Below, one piece after another: positions 53,373-61,599 of a DNA stretch of 64,000 nt (position 1 is its first letter; every line of letters begins with the position of its first letter). Source of the stretch: Caballeronia jiangsuensis. Lineage in GTDB: Bacteria > Pseudomonadota > Gammaproteobacteria > Burkholderiales > Burkholderiaceae. The notes under the pieces are model-generated. The model worked only from the letters and a program-made list of their open reading frames with translations, had not been told where the DNA came from and did not search any database. The translations under genes were made by a program, and so were the position numbers. The stretch is taken from the NCBI GenBank assembly GCA_000648925.1, contig JFHF01000004.1, positions 62,001-126,000 on the forward strand, read 5' to 3'.

Positions 53373-54059
53373 TCAGGCGAAGCGCACGAGATCGTCGACG
53401 CCCGCGCGTGTGGTGCGAAACTGGTTGACGGGGTGCCCGGTCTGCGCGAAGCCGAACGAGATGCCGCAAATCATGTGCTGCGAATCGGGAATGCCGAAAT
53501 ACTCGCGCACGAAATGCGCGTGGCGAGCGAGCGCCCCTTGCGGCGTCGTGGCCACGCCGTGAGCGTAGGCTGCGAGCAGAAACGAGGAGACGAAGCCGCC
53601 CGCATCCACGAGCGCATACGGACCCAGCTCGGCAGGCACGGTGATGATGGCCACATGCGGCGCATCGAACATGCGGAAATTGCGAAATGCCTGCTCGGAA
53701 CTGCGTTCGGCATCCTTGGGGCCGATGCCGAGCGACGTATAGAGCGCGATGCCCGCCCCGCGCCGACGTTCGCCATAAATGCCCTTGTAGCCGGGCGGAA
53801 ACGGCAGATCGGACTCGGTTTCCGGATGGCTGAACGCGCGCTCCATCAGCGCCTCGCGGAAGCGCTCCGTGCTTTCCAGCGTTTCGGTGATGACCAGTTG
53901 CCACGGTTGCACGTTGCACCACGAGGCCGAGCGGCTCGCCATGCCGACGATGCTGCGTATCAACTCGGCATCCAGCGCCTTGTGCTCGTATGCGCGGCAC
54001 GTGGAGCGGCCGCTCGTGAGTCGATCCAGAGCGGTGAGATCGGAGGTATGCGATGTCAT
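53373..54059 (-). CDS. nitroreductase-family flavoprotein
   Basis: 228 aa. FMN-binding R-S-T-C-R-A-Y near the N-terminus, S-W-C-N-V-Q-P-W-Q near 45 and G-I-S-F-G-F near the C-terminus match the nitroreductase fold. The ATG at 54059 leaves a 31-nt gap after the CaiB gene, whereas the longest frame would overlap it by 44 nt. In this operon it is more likely to reduce an enoate or C=C intermediate than a nitro compound; inference only. Confidence 0.85.
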   Translation of the reverse strand: MTSHTSDLTALDRLTSGRSTCRAYEHKALDAELIRSIVGMASRSASWCNVQPWQLVITETLESTERFREALMERAFSHPETESDLPFPPGYKGIYGERRRGAGIALYTSLGIGPKDAERSSEQAFRNFRMFDAPHVAIITVPAELGPYALVDAGGFVSSFLLAAYAHGVATTPQGALARHAHFVREYFGIPDSQHMICGISFGFAQTGHPVNQFRTTRAGVDDLVRFA

Positions 54060-54090
54060 GTCGATAAGCCTGTTGCCTGTTCCCAAGCCC

Positions 54091-55257
54091 TCAGATAAAG
54101 GTGTCGCGCGCGCGCAATGCGTCGATGCGGTCATCGGGCAGCCAGCCGCGCAGCGCGTCGATGGCGTTGTCCGTGCTCGATGCCGCCGGCGGCTCGGGCG
54201 GCGCGGCGGGCGTGCGCGAAAAGCGCGGGCCGGGCGCCGGGTGCGTCACGCCGTCGAGGTCGATGAAGGTGCCGCGCGCCTGAATGTGCGGATGGCTCGA
54301 TGCTTCGTCGAAGTCGAGCACCGGCGCGAGGCAGACGTCCGTTTCGCCGAATCGCCGCGCCCACTCGTCGCGCGTATGTTCCCTGAACCTCGCGGCCAGC
54401 ACCTCTTTGGCCGCCGGCCATTGCGCACGATCCATCTGCTCTTGCAGCAGCGGATGATCCTGTAGCTCCAGCTTTTCGAGCAGCAGCCTGTAGAACTTGC
54501 CTTCGATCGGCGCGACGCTGACGTACTTTCCATCGGCGCATTCATACACCTCGTAGAAGTGCGCGCCGGTGTCGAGCAGATTGGTGCCGCGTTCCTTGTC
54601 GAGCATGCCTGCCGCGTGCAGACCCATCGTCACCGTCATGATGGAGGCCACGCCGTCCACCATCGCGGCGTCCACGACCTGGCCCTTGCCAGAACCGCGT
54701 GCCTCGATGATGCCCGCGAGCAGTCCGAACGCCAGATACAACGAGCCGCCCGCATAGTCGCCCAGCACGTTGAGCGGCGGCGTGGGCGCCTGCCCCGCGC
54801 GCCCCATCGCATGCAGCGCGCCGGTGATGGAGATGTAGTTCAGATCGTGCCCGGCCACCTGCGAAAGAGGGCCGTCCTGCCCCCAGCCGGTCACGCGGCC
54901 ATACACGAGACGCGGATTGCGCGCGAGACACGTATCGGGGCCCAGACCCAGCCGCTCCATCACGCCGGGGCGAAAGCCTTCGATCAATGCATCGGCCTGA
55001 TCGATCAGTTCGAGCACCATCTCGACAGCGTCCGCGTCTTTCAGATCGACGCGGATGGACTTGCGGTTGCGCAGCCCCAGATCGAACTGAACGGGACGCG
55101 GCGCGCCGAGGCCCGAAGGCTCCTTGCGATCCACACGGATCACCGTGGCGCCGAGATCGGCCAGAAACATCGCGGCCAGCGGACCGGGACCGATGCCCGC
55201 GATCTCGACGACCCTGACGCCCGCGAGCGGTCCTCCCCGGGAAGATGCGGCGGACAT
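54091..55257 (-). CDS. CaiB/BaiF family, alpha-methylacyl-CoA racemase-like
   Basis: 388 aa. N-terminal G-V-R-V-V-E-I-A-G-I-G-P-G-P and the active-site G-H-D-L-N-Y-I-S-I-T-G (catalytic Asp), the variant typical of alpha-methylacyl-CoA racemases. It starts 2 nt after the stop of a second CaiB/BaiF gene. It may epimerise a 2-methyl-branched acyl-CoA intermediate or form a heterodimeric CoA transferase with its neighbour, as BbsE/BbsF do. Confidence 0.88.
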   Translation of the reverse strand: MSAASSRGGPLAGVRVVEIAGIGPGPLAAMFLADLGATVIRVDRKEPSGLGAPRPVQFDLGLRNRKSIRVDLKDADAVEMVLELIDQADALIEGFRPGVMERLGLGPDTCLARNPRLVYGRVTGWGQDGPLSQVAGHDLNYISITGALHAMGRAGQAPTPPLNVLGDYAGGSLYLAFGLLAGIIEARGSGKGQVVDAAMVDGVASIMTVTMGLHAAGMLDKERGTNLLDTGAHFYEVYECADGKYVSVAPIEGKFYRLLLEKLELQDHPLLQEQMDRAQWPAAKEVLAARFREHTRDEWARRFGETDVCLAPVLDFDEASSHPHIQARGTFIDLDGVTHPAPGPRFSRTPAAPPEPPAASSTDNAIDALRGWLPDDRIDALRARDTFI

Positions 55258-55259
55258 GA

Positions 55260-56498
55260 TCAGATCACTCCTTCGTCGCGCAATTGCCGCAGACGATCAT
55301 CCGGCAGCTTCAACAGATCCCGATAGATCGCTTCGTTGGATGCGCCGAGTTCCTGCGCCGGCTGATCGAATTGCACCGGCGTTTGCGAGAACCGGATAGG
55401 CAGACCCATGCCCATGGCGTCGACATCGGCGAGGCCCGGATGCTCCAGCTTCACAACCGCGCCGCGCTCCTGCAACACCGGATCCTTGAGCACATCGAGC
55501 GGCGAACGCACGGGGGCCGCGGGCACGCCGCGCTTTTCCTGAAGTTCGCGGATCACTTCTTCCGTGCTGTGCTGGCGCGTCCATTCCTCGATGGTCGCGT
55601 TGATTTCGGTCGCGTGCTTCATGCGCGGACCGCGCGTCGCGTAACGTGGATCGACGGCCATCTCGGGCTTGCCGATGGCCTCCATGAGATTGCGGAACCA
55701 GTCGGGCTGGAACGCCACCATGGCCACGTGACCGTCGCGCGTGCCGTACACGCCGAACGGCACGAGGCGATCCTGAAAGTTGCCCGAGCGCTTCGGATAG
55801 CCGTTCGCGAAGAACACATCGAAGTGCTCCTCGGCCACCATCGAGGACAGGCAGTCGAGCATCGAAACCTGCACCTGTTGCCCCTCGCCCGTCCTGCCGC
55901 GATGGATGAGCGCCGCGAGAATGCCATTGACTGCGTAGAGCGGCGCGACGAGATCGGCGATAGGCAGACCCCAGCGCGTGGGCGGGCCATCGGCGACGCC
56001 GGTTACGTCCATGATGCCGGAGAGCGCCTGCACGATGATGTCCATCCCCTTGAGATTGGGGTAAGGGCTCGGTTCACCGAAGGCCTTGATCGATGCATAG
56101 ACGATCTTCGGATTGGCCTTGCGCACGCTTTCGTAGTCCACGCCCAGGCGCGCCGTCACGCCCTCGCTGGCGTTTTCGATGACCACGTCGCATTCCTTGA
56201 CCAGTTCCATGAAGAGCGCGAGGCCCTGCTCCGACTTCAGATCGAGCGTAATGCTCTTCTTGTTGCGCGCGCGATTGAGGATGGTCAGCGACACATCTTC
56301 CTCGTGCCTGACACCGAAGTGGACGCCTTCCCTGCCCACATAGGGCGGATTATTGCGTGCGATATCGCCGCCGCCGGGCGACTCCACGCGAATGACTTCG
56401 GCGCCCAGACCACCCAGCAACAGCGATCCGTAGGGCCCGGCCAGCGCCACGGTCAGATCGAGAACGCGGATACCCTGCAAGGGTCTTGTAGCTGACAT
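55260..56498 (-). CDS. CaiB/BaiF CoA-transferase (itaconate/dicarboxylate CoA-transferase-like)
   Basis: 412-aa class III CoA transferase: G-I-R-V-L-D-L-T-V-A-L-A-G-P-Y near the N-terminus and catalytic Asp in K-G-M-D-I-I-V-Q-A-L-S-G. AGGAGACC precedes the ATG. By position it is the counterpart of the Pseudomonas ict gene, which moves CoA from succinyl-CoA to itaconate. The exact acid cannot be read from sequence. Confidence 0.88.
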   Translation of the reverse strand: MSATRPLQGIRVLDLTVALAGPYGSLLLGGLGAEVIRVESPGGGDIARNNPPYVGREGVHFGVRHEEDVSLTILNRARNKKSITLDLKSEQGLALFMELVKECDVVIENASEGVTARLGVDYESVRKANPKIVYASIKAFGEPSPYPNLKGMDIIVQALSGIMDVTGVADGPPTRWGLPIADLVAPLYAVNGILAALIHRGRTGEGQQVQVSMLDCLSSMVAEEHFDVFFANGYPKRSGNFQDRLVPFGVYGTRDGHVAMVAFQPDWFRNLMEAIGKPEMAVDPRYATRGPRMKHATEINATIEEWTRQHSTEEVIRELQEKRGVPAAPVRSPLDVLKDPVLQERGAVVKLEHPGLADVDAMGMGLPIRFSQTPVQFDQPAQELGASNEAIYRDLLKLPDDRLRQLRDEGVI

Positions 56499-56564
56499 GC
56501 TGGTCTCCTGAAGCAGCCGTCGATCCAGCATTTGACGGCCGCCAGTCGTATTGAACCGCCGTGC

Positions 56565-57731
56565 CTAGTAAGACTTCGGCAAGTCGAGCTTACGCTCCGC
56601 GATATTCGACAGGATAAGCTGCGGCGTGACCGGCGCGATGTAGCCGATCCACGCTTCCCGCATGAATCGCTCGACGTGATACTCCTTCGCATAGCCGAAG
56701 CCGCCGTGCGTGAGGATCGAGGTCTGACATGCGTTCATGCACGCCTCGGATGCCAGCAGCTTCGCTGCGTTCGCCTCGGAGCCGCAGGAAAGTCCCTTGT
56801 CGTAGAGATCCGCGGCGGCAAAGATCATGTGATTCGCCGCTTCCAGTTCCGCCCAGTTGCGCGCCAGCGGATGCTGAACGCCCTGGTTCTTGCCGATGGG
56901 CCGGCCGAACACCACGCGTTCCTTCGCGTATTGCGTCGCGAGCTTGAGCACGGCGCGGCCGATGCCGATCTGCTCGGCCGCCACCAAAACGCGCTCGGCA
57001 TTCATGCCGTGAAATATATAGCTCAAGCCCTTGCCTTCCTCACCGATCAGCGCGTCCTTCGACACCGGCAGGTTATCGATAAAGAGTTCGTTCGTATCGA
57101 CGGCGGCGCGGCCGAGCTTGTCGATCTCCCGAATATCGACGTAATCGCGGTCGAGCTTCGTGTAGAACAGGCTCAGCCCTTCGCTGTGCTTCTTCACCTG
57201 TTCGATCGGCGTGGTGCGCGCGAGGATCAACATGTGATCGGCGACCTGCGCGGTCGAGATGAATACCTTCTTGCCCGAGATGAGATAGTTCCCGTCGGCC
57301 TGCTTCTTCGCCGTCACTTTGAGCTTGGTGGTATCGAGACCTGTATCAGGCTCGGTCACGGCGAAACACGCCTTGTTCTCGCCACGCGCGAAAGGCGGCA
57401 GCCATGCCTTCTTTTGCGCTTCCGTGCCGAAATGCACGACGGGCTGCAGGCCGAAGATGTTCATGTGGATGGTGGACGCTGCTGCCTGCCCGCCGCACTC
57501 GGCGACCGCGCGCATGAAGAGCGCCGCTTCCGTCACGCCCAGATTCGCGCCGCCCACATCCTCCGGCATGCAGATGCCGAGCCACCCGCCGCTCGCGACG
57601 GCGTCGAAGAACTCGTGCGGAAACTCGTGATTCTTGTCCTTGTTGCGCCAGTATTCGAGCGGAAAGTCCGTGCAGATCTTCTGAGCTGCATCGACGATGG
57701 CATGCTGATCCGCGCTGAGTTGGTAGTCCAT
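56565..57731 (-). CDS. acyl-CoA dehydrogenase, branched dicarboxyl-CoA cluster
   Basis: 388-aa flavoprotein. F-A-V-T-E-P-D-T-G-L-D replaces the usual T-E-P-x-A-G-S-D. The catalytic base is not at the common I-Y-E-G-T site (here I-A-P-V-T); a Glu in M-N-A-E-R-V-L-V lies where isovaleryl-CoA and long-chain enzymes keep theirs (IVD E254). This suggests a branched substrate such as methylsuccinyl-CoA. PA0879, an acyl-CoA dehydrogenase, occupies the same place in the Pseudomonas itaconate locus. Confidence 0.88.
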   Translation of the reverse strand: MDYQLSADQHAIVDAAQKICTDFPLEYWRNKDKNHEFPHEFFDAVASGGWLGICMPEDVGGANLGVTEAALFMRAVAECGGQAAASTIHMNIFGLQPVVHFGTEAQKKAWLPPFARGENKACFAVTEPDTGLDTTKLKVTAKKQADGNYLISGKKVFISTAQVADHMLILARTTPIEQVKKHSEGLSLFYTKLDRDYVDIREIDKLGRAAVDTNELFIDNLPVSKDALIGEEGKGLSYIFHGMNAERVLVAAEQIGIGRAVLKLATQYAKERVVFGRPIGKNQGVQHPLARNWAELEAANHMIFAAADLYDKGLSCGSEANAAKLLASEACMNACQTSILTHGGFGYAKEYHVERFMREAWIGYIAPVTPQLILSNIAERKLDLPKSY

Positions 57732-57757
57732 GGCCTAGTCCTTCTTTAAATATGAAA

Positions 57758-58219
57758 TCAGGCCTTGTCGGCGGGACGCAGCATCATCAGGCCGGTGCGA
57801 AGCGCGGTGCAGACGATCTCGTCGCGCTGATTCCGGGCAATGTGCCTGAAGGTCACGATGCCCGAGTCCTTGCGGCTTTTCGACAGACGCGTCTCGACGA
57901 TCTCTGTCTCGACGCGGACCGTGTCGCCATGAAAAGTGGGCTTGGGAAAGGCGATTTCGCCGAAGCCAAGATTGCCGAGCGTGGTCCCCAGCGTGGTTTC
58001 GTACACGGTGATGCCCGCCACCAGCGCAAGCAGAAACATGCTGTTCACCAGACGCTGGCCGTACATGGTGTTCTTGCTGTATTCGGCATCGATATGCAGC
58101 GGCGCGCAGTTGTACGTCATGGCCGAGAACAGGATGTTGTCGGTCTCGGTCACGGTGCGGCGGATCGCATGTTCGATCACCATGCCGGGCTTGAATTGTT
58201 CGAAGTAAAGGCCAGCCAT
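57758..58219 (-). CDS. MaoC-type dehydratase (mesaconyl/itaconyl-CoA hydratase-like)
   Basis: 153-aa hot-dog protein. In the hydratase signature the catalytic Asp is replaced by N37, and H42 and D44 follow (N-C-A-P-L-H-I-D), a variant common in mesaconyl-CoA hydratase-type MaoC proteins. GGAGACAG precedes the ATG. With the CoA ester lyase just upstream it fits Ich, which hydrates itaconyl/mesaconyl-CoA to citramalyl-CoA. Confidence 0.87.
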   Translation of the reverse strand: MAGLYFEQFKPGMVIEHAIRRTVTETDNILFSAMTYNCAPLHIDAEYSKNTMYGQRLVNSMFLLALVAGITVYETTLGTTLGNLGFGEIAFPKPTFHGDTVRVETEIVETRLSKSRKDSGIVTFRHIARNQRDEIVCTALRTGLMMLRPADKA

Positions 58220-58248
58220 TTATCTGTCTCCTGAGATTCGGTGAGCAA

Positions 58249-59136
58249 TCAGCCGTTGAACGACTGTGCGAGTTCGATGATTTCGCGCGCCGTCTTGGCA
58301 TGAGCAATGTCGATGTGTTCACCGTCGTAGATGCACGATGCGCGGCCTTCGGCCTGGGCTTTGTTGAGTGCGTCGATCATCCCTTGATAGAACGCCACCT
58401 CTTCCTCGGCAGGGCTATAGGTCCGGTTGACGATCTCGACGTTTGAGGGATGCAGTACCAGTTCCCCGCTCATGCCCAGTTGCCGGTCATTGGCCGACGA
58501 CACCTTGAGTCCATCGAGATCGTGCACCTGTTGCCAGACGCCGCCGATGGGCAGCTTGCCCGCCGCTCGCGCGGCCATGACGATGCGTGACTTGAGGTAT
58601 TGGGTTTCGCGGCCGTCAAGCGACCAGACGGTCTTGAGCGCACGGGCCACGTCGGCGTTCTTGGCGGTTGCGCCCACGATGGCGGGCACGCGCTCATGCT
58701 GGGCGATCTCGTACGCCAGTTGCAGCGAGCGCGCCGTCTCCAGCAGCGGAATCACCTTCGTATGACCCACTTCCACGCCGGCACGGAACTCGGCTTCGGC
58801 CAGCATCGATGAAACGGTATGAATGTCTTCCGGGCCGCAAGGCTTGGAGATCACGATGCCTTCGACCACGGGACTGACGATAGCCAGGATGTCCTCGAAG
58901 TCGTACAGATGCGCGCTGCGGTTGATGCGCACCCACACACGCTGTTTCTGCTCCGCCAGCCACGTCAGCTTCGACCTGACGATCTCGCGCGCTTCGGCTT
59001 TCTGCGCGGGCGGCACGCTGTCCTCCAGATCCAGGATCAGCGCATCGGCTCCGGAATTGATGGACTTTTCGATCCACGTCGGCTTGTTGCCCGGAACGAA
59101 GAGGAAGGAGCGTATGGGTTTCATCGGAGTGGTCAT
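58249..59136 (-). CDS. HpcH/HpaI-family CoA ester lyase (citramalyl-CoA lyase-like)
   Basis: 295-aa CitE-like TIM barrel. R-S-F-L-F-V-P-G-N-K-P near the N-terminus, then D-A-L-I-L-D-L-E-D-S-V-P (metal site) and R-I-N region near 70. Family members split malyl- or citramalyl-CoA, here probably to acetyl-CoA and pyruvate (Ccl). It is first in the minus-strand operon; an operator-like palindrome lies 25 nt before the ATG. Confidence 0.88.
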   Translation of the reverse strand: MTTPMKPIRSFLFVPGNKPTWIEKSINSGADALILDLEDSVPPAQKAEAREIVRSKLTWLAEQKQRVWVRINRSAHLYDFEDILAIVSPVVEGIVISKPCGPEDIHTVSSMLAEAEFRAGVEVGHTKVIPLLETARSLQLAYEIAQHERVPAIVGATAKNADVARALKTVWSLDGRETQYLKSRIVMAARAAGKLPIGGVWQQVHDLDGLKVSSANDRQLGMSGELVLHPSNVEIVNRTYSPAEEEVAFYQGMIDALNKAQAEGRASCIYDGEHIDIAHAKTAREIIELAQSFNG

Positions 59137-59160
59137 CACTGTCTCGGTCTGTAGAGTTAT

Positions 59161-59178
59161 CTAACGATTGATAGTTAG
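59161..59178. promoter_or_regulatory. operator-like palindrome, shared motif (copy 2)
   Basis: CTAAC-GATTGA-TAGTTAG; arms CTAAC/GTTAG are perfect and the inner AT dinucleotides are also symmetric. It lies 25 nt before the CoA ester lyase start on the minus strand and matches copy 1 upstream of the MmgE/PrpD pair. Confidence 0.72.
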
Positions 59179-59303
59179 TTTCCTCCTCACGCCGCGATGA
59201 TGTCATCTGGGGTTTACACCGACATCGCTCGGCGCATGACGCCAGGCCACGAACCCTCATGGATAACACTCATGGAACATCCTCAAAACACCGCACAAAC
59301 TAT

Positions 59304-59321
59304 CTAACATTAATTAGGTAA
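59304..59321. promoter_or_regulatory. operator-like motif, shared motif (copy 3)
   Basis: CTAAC-ATTAAT-TAGGTAA, a less symmetric copy of the same pattern, 67 nt before the MFS start on the plus strand. Copies 2 and 3 thus flank the divergent promoters of the minus operon and the carrier. Confidence 0.62.
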
Positions 59322-59387
59322 ACATCAAATGCCCGGCACATCGCCTTGCAGAACTCACGAATTTTGAATGCTCTTACTGGAGGAGAA

Positions 59388-60785
59388 ATGAGAAACGCCA
59401 TGAACGACATGCCGTCCGACGCCGCCGGCGCCACCGCGCAAACGCCGCTACATCTATCTCGCGATCACGTGATTCATGACAGCGGACGAGCGTGGTATGT
59501 GCTCGTGATGCTGACGCTCGCGTATTCCCTCGCCTACATCGATCGACAGCTTCTGAATCTGCTGGTCGAACCGATCAAGCGCTCGCTCGTCATCTCCGAC
59601 ACGCAGTTGAGCCTCGTTCAGGGCGTCGCGTTCATTGCCGCGTATCTGGCCGCATCGCCGCTGTTCGGCCGGCTCGTCGATGTGACCAACCGGCGCAATC
59701 TTCTCTTGGTCTCCATCTGTCTGTGGTGCGCCTTCACGGCACTGTGCGGCAATGCGGATACGTATCGAGGGTTGTTCCTCGCGCGGCTGGGCGTCGGCGC
59801 CAGCGAAGCGTGCGTGTTCCCGCTCGCGCTATCGATGATCGCCGACTGCTTCTCGGCGAAGAAAATGCCGCGCGCGATGAGCATCTTCATTCTCGGCCCG
59901 ATGCTCGGCGGCGGGCTCTCGCTCGTCGCGGGCGGCTTCGTGATCGAATTCGCACGCGCTTTTCACGAGCACTTTCCGATCCTCACGCAGTTCCAGACCT
60001 GGCAACTCGCGTTCGTCATCATCGGGTTGCCGGGGATGCTTTTTGCGTTGCTGGTGCTGCTTACCGTGCGCGAACCGGCACGCAGCATCGTGATGAGCGC
60101 GCGCGAAGACGAGCGGCAATTCTCGACCGGCGCTTCAGCGAGCTATCTCTGGCAGCGACGCGGGTTCTACGCGCGGATTCTGCTCGGCGTCGGCATGCTT
60201 GCGATCGTCGTGCTCGGCATGCCCGCATGGATGCCCACGTATCTGATTCGCACGCATGGCATGCCGGCCTCGCTGGTCGGATTTCGCTTCGGCGGGCTGG
60301 TCGTGGTCTTCGGCATTGCCGGCGCGCTGACCGGGCCGTGGGTCGCGCGTCAGCTCGAAAAGCGTGGCTATGAAGATGCGCCGCTGCGAACCGCGGCGGT
60401 CTCCATGATCCCGATGATGCTCTGCTGCGCGAGCATTCCCTTCGTACCGGGAACGACCGGTGCGCTGGCCGCGGCGGCCGGCATCGTGTTCTTCTTCAGC
60501 CTGCCCACCGGATGCATGGCCGCGGCATTGCAGCTCGTTGCGCCGAGCCGGATGCGTGGCACCGTCGGCGCGATTTATTCGTTCGTCGCTCAACTCGTCG
60601 GGTTCGGCGCGGGCCCGACGCTGATTGCGCTCATCACCGATCGTGTATTCCAGAATCCGAAGATGGTCGGACATTCGATCGCCATCGTGTGCGCGATTGC
60701 GTCGGCGATCGCGGCGTGGCTGCTGATTACCGCGCTGCCGCACTATCGGCGCTTGCTGGCCGAGGAGCGGGCGGCTCAGAACTAA
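59388..60785 (+). CDS. MFS transporter (organic anion importer) of the dicarboxylate cluster
   Basis: 465 aa with twelve helices. TM1 ends in L-A-Y-I-D-R-Q-L-L-N-L, typical of the anion:cation symporter/AAHS type, and the N-terminal 35 residues are hydrophilic. GGAGGAG five bases before ATG 59388 decides the start against an ATG 14 codons earlier. It probably imports the acid degraded by the divergent operon; in Pseudomonas a TRAP carrier has this role. Its stop overlaps the convergent TetR stop. Confidence 0.88.
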   Translation: MRNAMNDMPSDAAGATAQTPLHLSRDHVIHDSGRAWYVLVMLTLAYSLAYIDRQLLNLLVEPIKRSLVISDTQLSLVQGVAFIAAYLAASPLFGRLVDVTNRRNLLLVSICLWCAFTALCGNADTYRGLFLARLGVGASEACVFPLALSMIADCFSAKKMPRAMSIFILGPMLGGGLSLVAGGFVIEFARAFHEHFPILTQFQTWQLAFVIIGLPGMLFALLVLLTVREPARSIVMSAREDERQFSTGASASYLWQRRGFYARILLGVGMLAIVVLGMPAWMPTYLIRTHGMPASLVGFRFGGLVVVFGIAGALTGPWVARQLEKRGYEDAPLRTAAVSMIPMMLCCASIPFVPGTTGALAAAAGIVFFFSLPTGCMAAALQLVAPSRMRGTVGAIYSFVAQLVGFGAGPTLIALITDRVFQNPKMVGHSIAIVCAIASAIAAWLLITALPHYRRLLAEERAAQN

Positions 60786-61477
60786 GCAGCCACCTCCTTC
60801 TTGCGCGCACGCCGCCGCGGCTTGCCCGGCGGCTGCGCGCCCTCGAAGAACATCGTGATGAACTGATCGACGATTTTTTCGAGCGATCCCTTCTTCGGAT
60901 CGAACCAGGTCTGAACCGAATTGATGAAGCCGAGGACATAGATACGGCTCAGCGCGATATCGATGTCCTCGCGCAGAAAGCCTTCCGCGCGCAGATCGTC
61001 GAACACGGTGGTCCACAACCGCTGATGCCGCTCGCGCCGCTTGATCTGGCGTTCGCGCACCTGATCCGGCAACTGGCTCAGCAAGCGGCCATGTGCGAGC
61101 GCGTAATCGCCGAACTTGATCAGCGCACTCATCTGACCGATGACCGCCGCCCTGAAGCGGTCTTCGGCGTTCGCGTTTTCCGGCAGCGCGCCGAAGTGCT
61201 CGTTGATGTGCTGCACGATGCTGTCGGCGCCGTGCTCCATCACCACATCGACGAGCTCTTCCTTCGACGAAAAGTGATAGTAGATGCTGGCGGCCTCGAT
61301 GCCGGCCTGATCCGCAATCGAGCGCATCGTCGTTGCCGTGTAGCCCTGCGTCGCAAACGAGCGTGCCGCCAGCCGAAGCAAGGTCTCTCGGGTATCCGCG
61401 CTGGGATTTACATTTTTCTTTCGCACGTCTGTTCCTACGTCTCTGTCCAGTTTCCACACCGACTCGCGGGCGCTCAT
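60782..61477 (-). CDS. TetR/AcrR-family regulator, candidate regulator of the cluster
   Basis: 231 aa. HTH at about 30-75: R-L-A-A-R-S-F-A-T-Q-G-Y-T-A-T-T-M followed by S-I-Y-Y-H-F-S-S-K-E-E-L. The C-terminal ligand domain ends in a Lys/Arg-rich tail. Stops of this gene and the MFS gene overlap by 4 nt. It is the only regulator in the locus and TetR proteins of this kind often bind acyl-CoA esters. The CTAAC-N6-TAG motif is not clearly present in its own promoter, so the link is inferred. Confidence 0.88.
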   Translation of the reverse strand: MSARESVWKLDRDVGTDVRKKNVNPSADTRETLLRLAARSFATQGYTATTMRSIADQAGIEAASIYYHFSSKEELVDVVMEHGADSIVQHINEHFGALPENANAEDRFRAAVIGQMSALIKFGDYALAHGRLLSQLPDQVRERQIKRRERHQRLWTTVFDDLRAEGFLREDIDIALSRIYVLGFINSVQTWFDPKKGSLEKIVDQFITMFFEGAQPPGKPRRRARKKEVAA

Positions 61478-61599
61478 GACGACCTAATGTTCGTTTGAGA
61501 GATTACCGCATTTCTTTTGGACGAGCCAGCGCGTTCACAGTACGGAACGCGCCGCTGCAAGAGACTGGAACACAGGCGCATCTTCGGCGGAGTGCGGCC

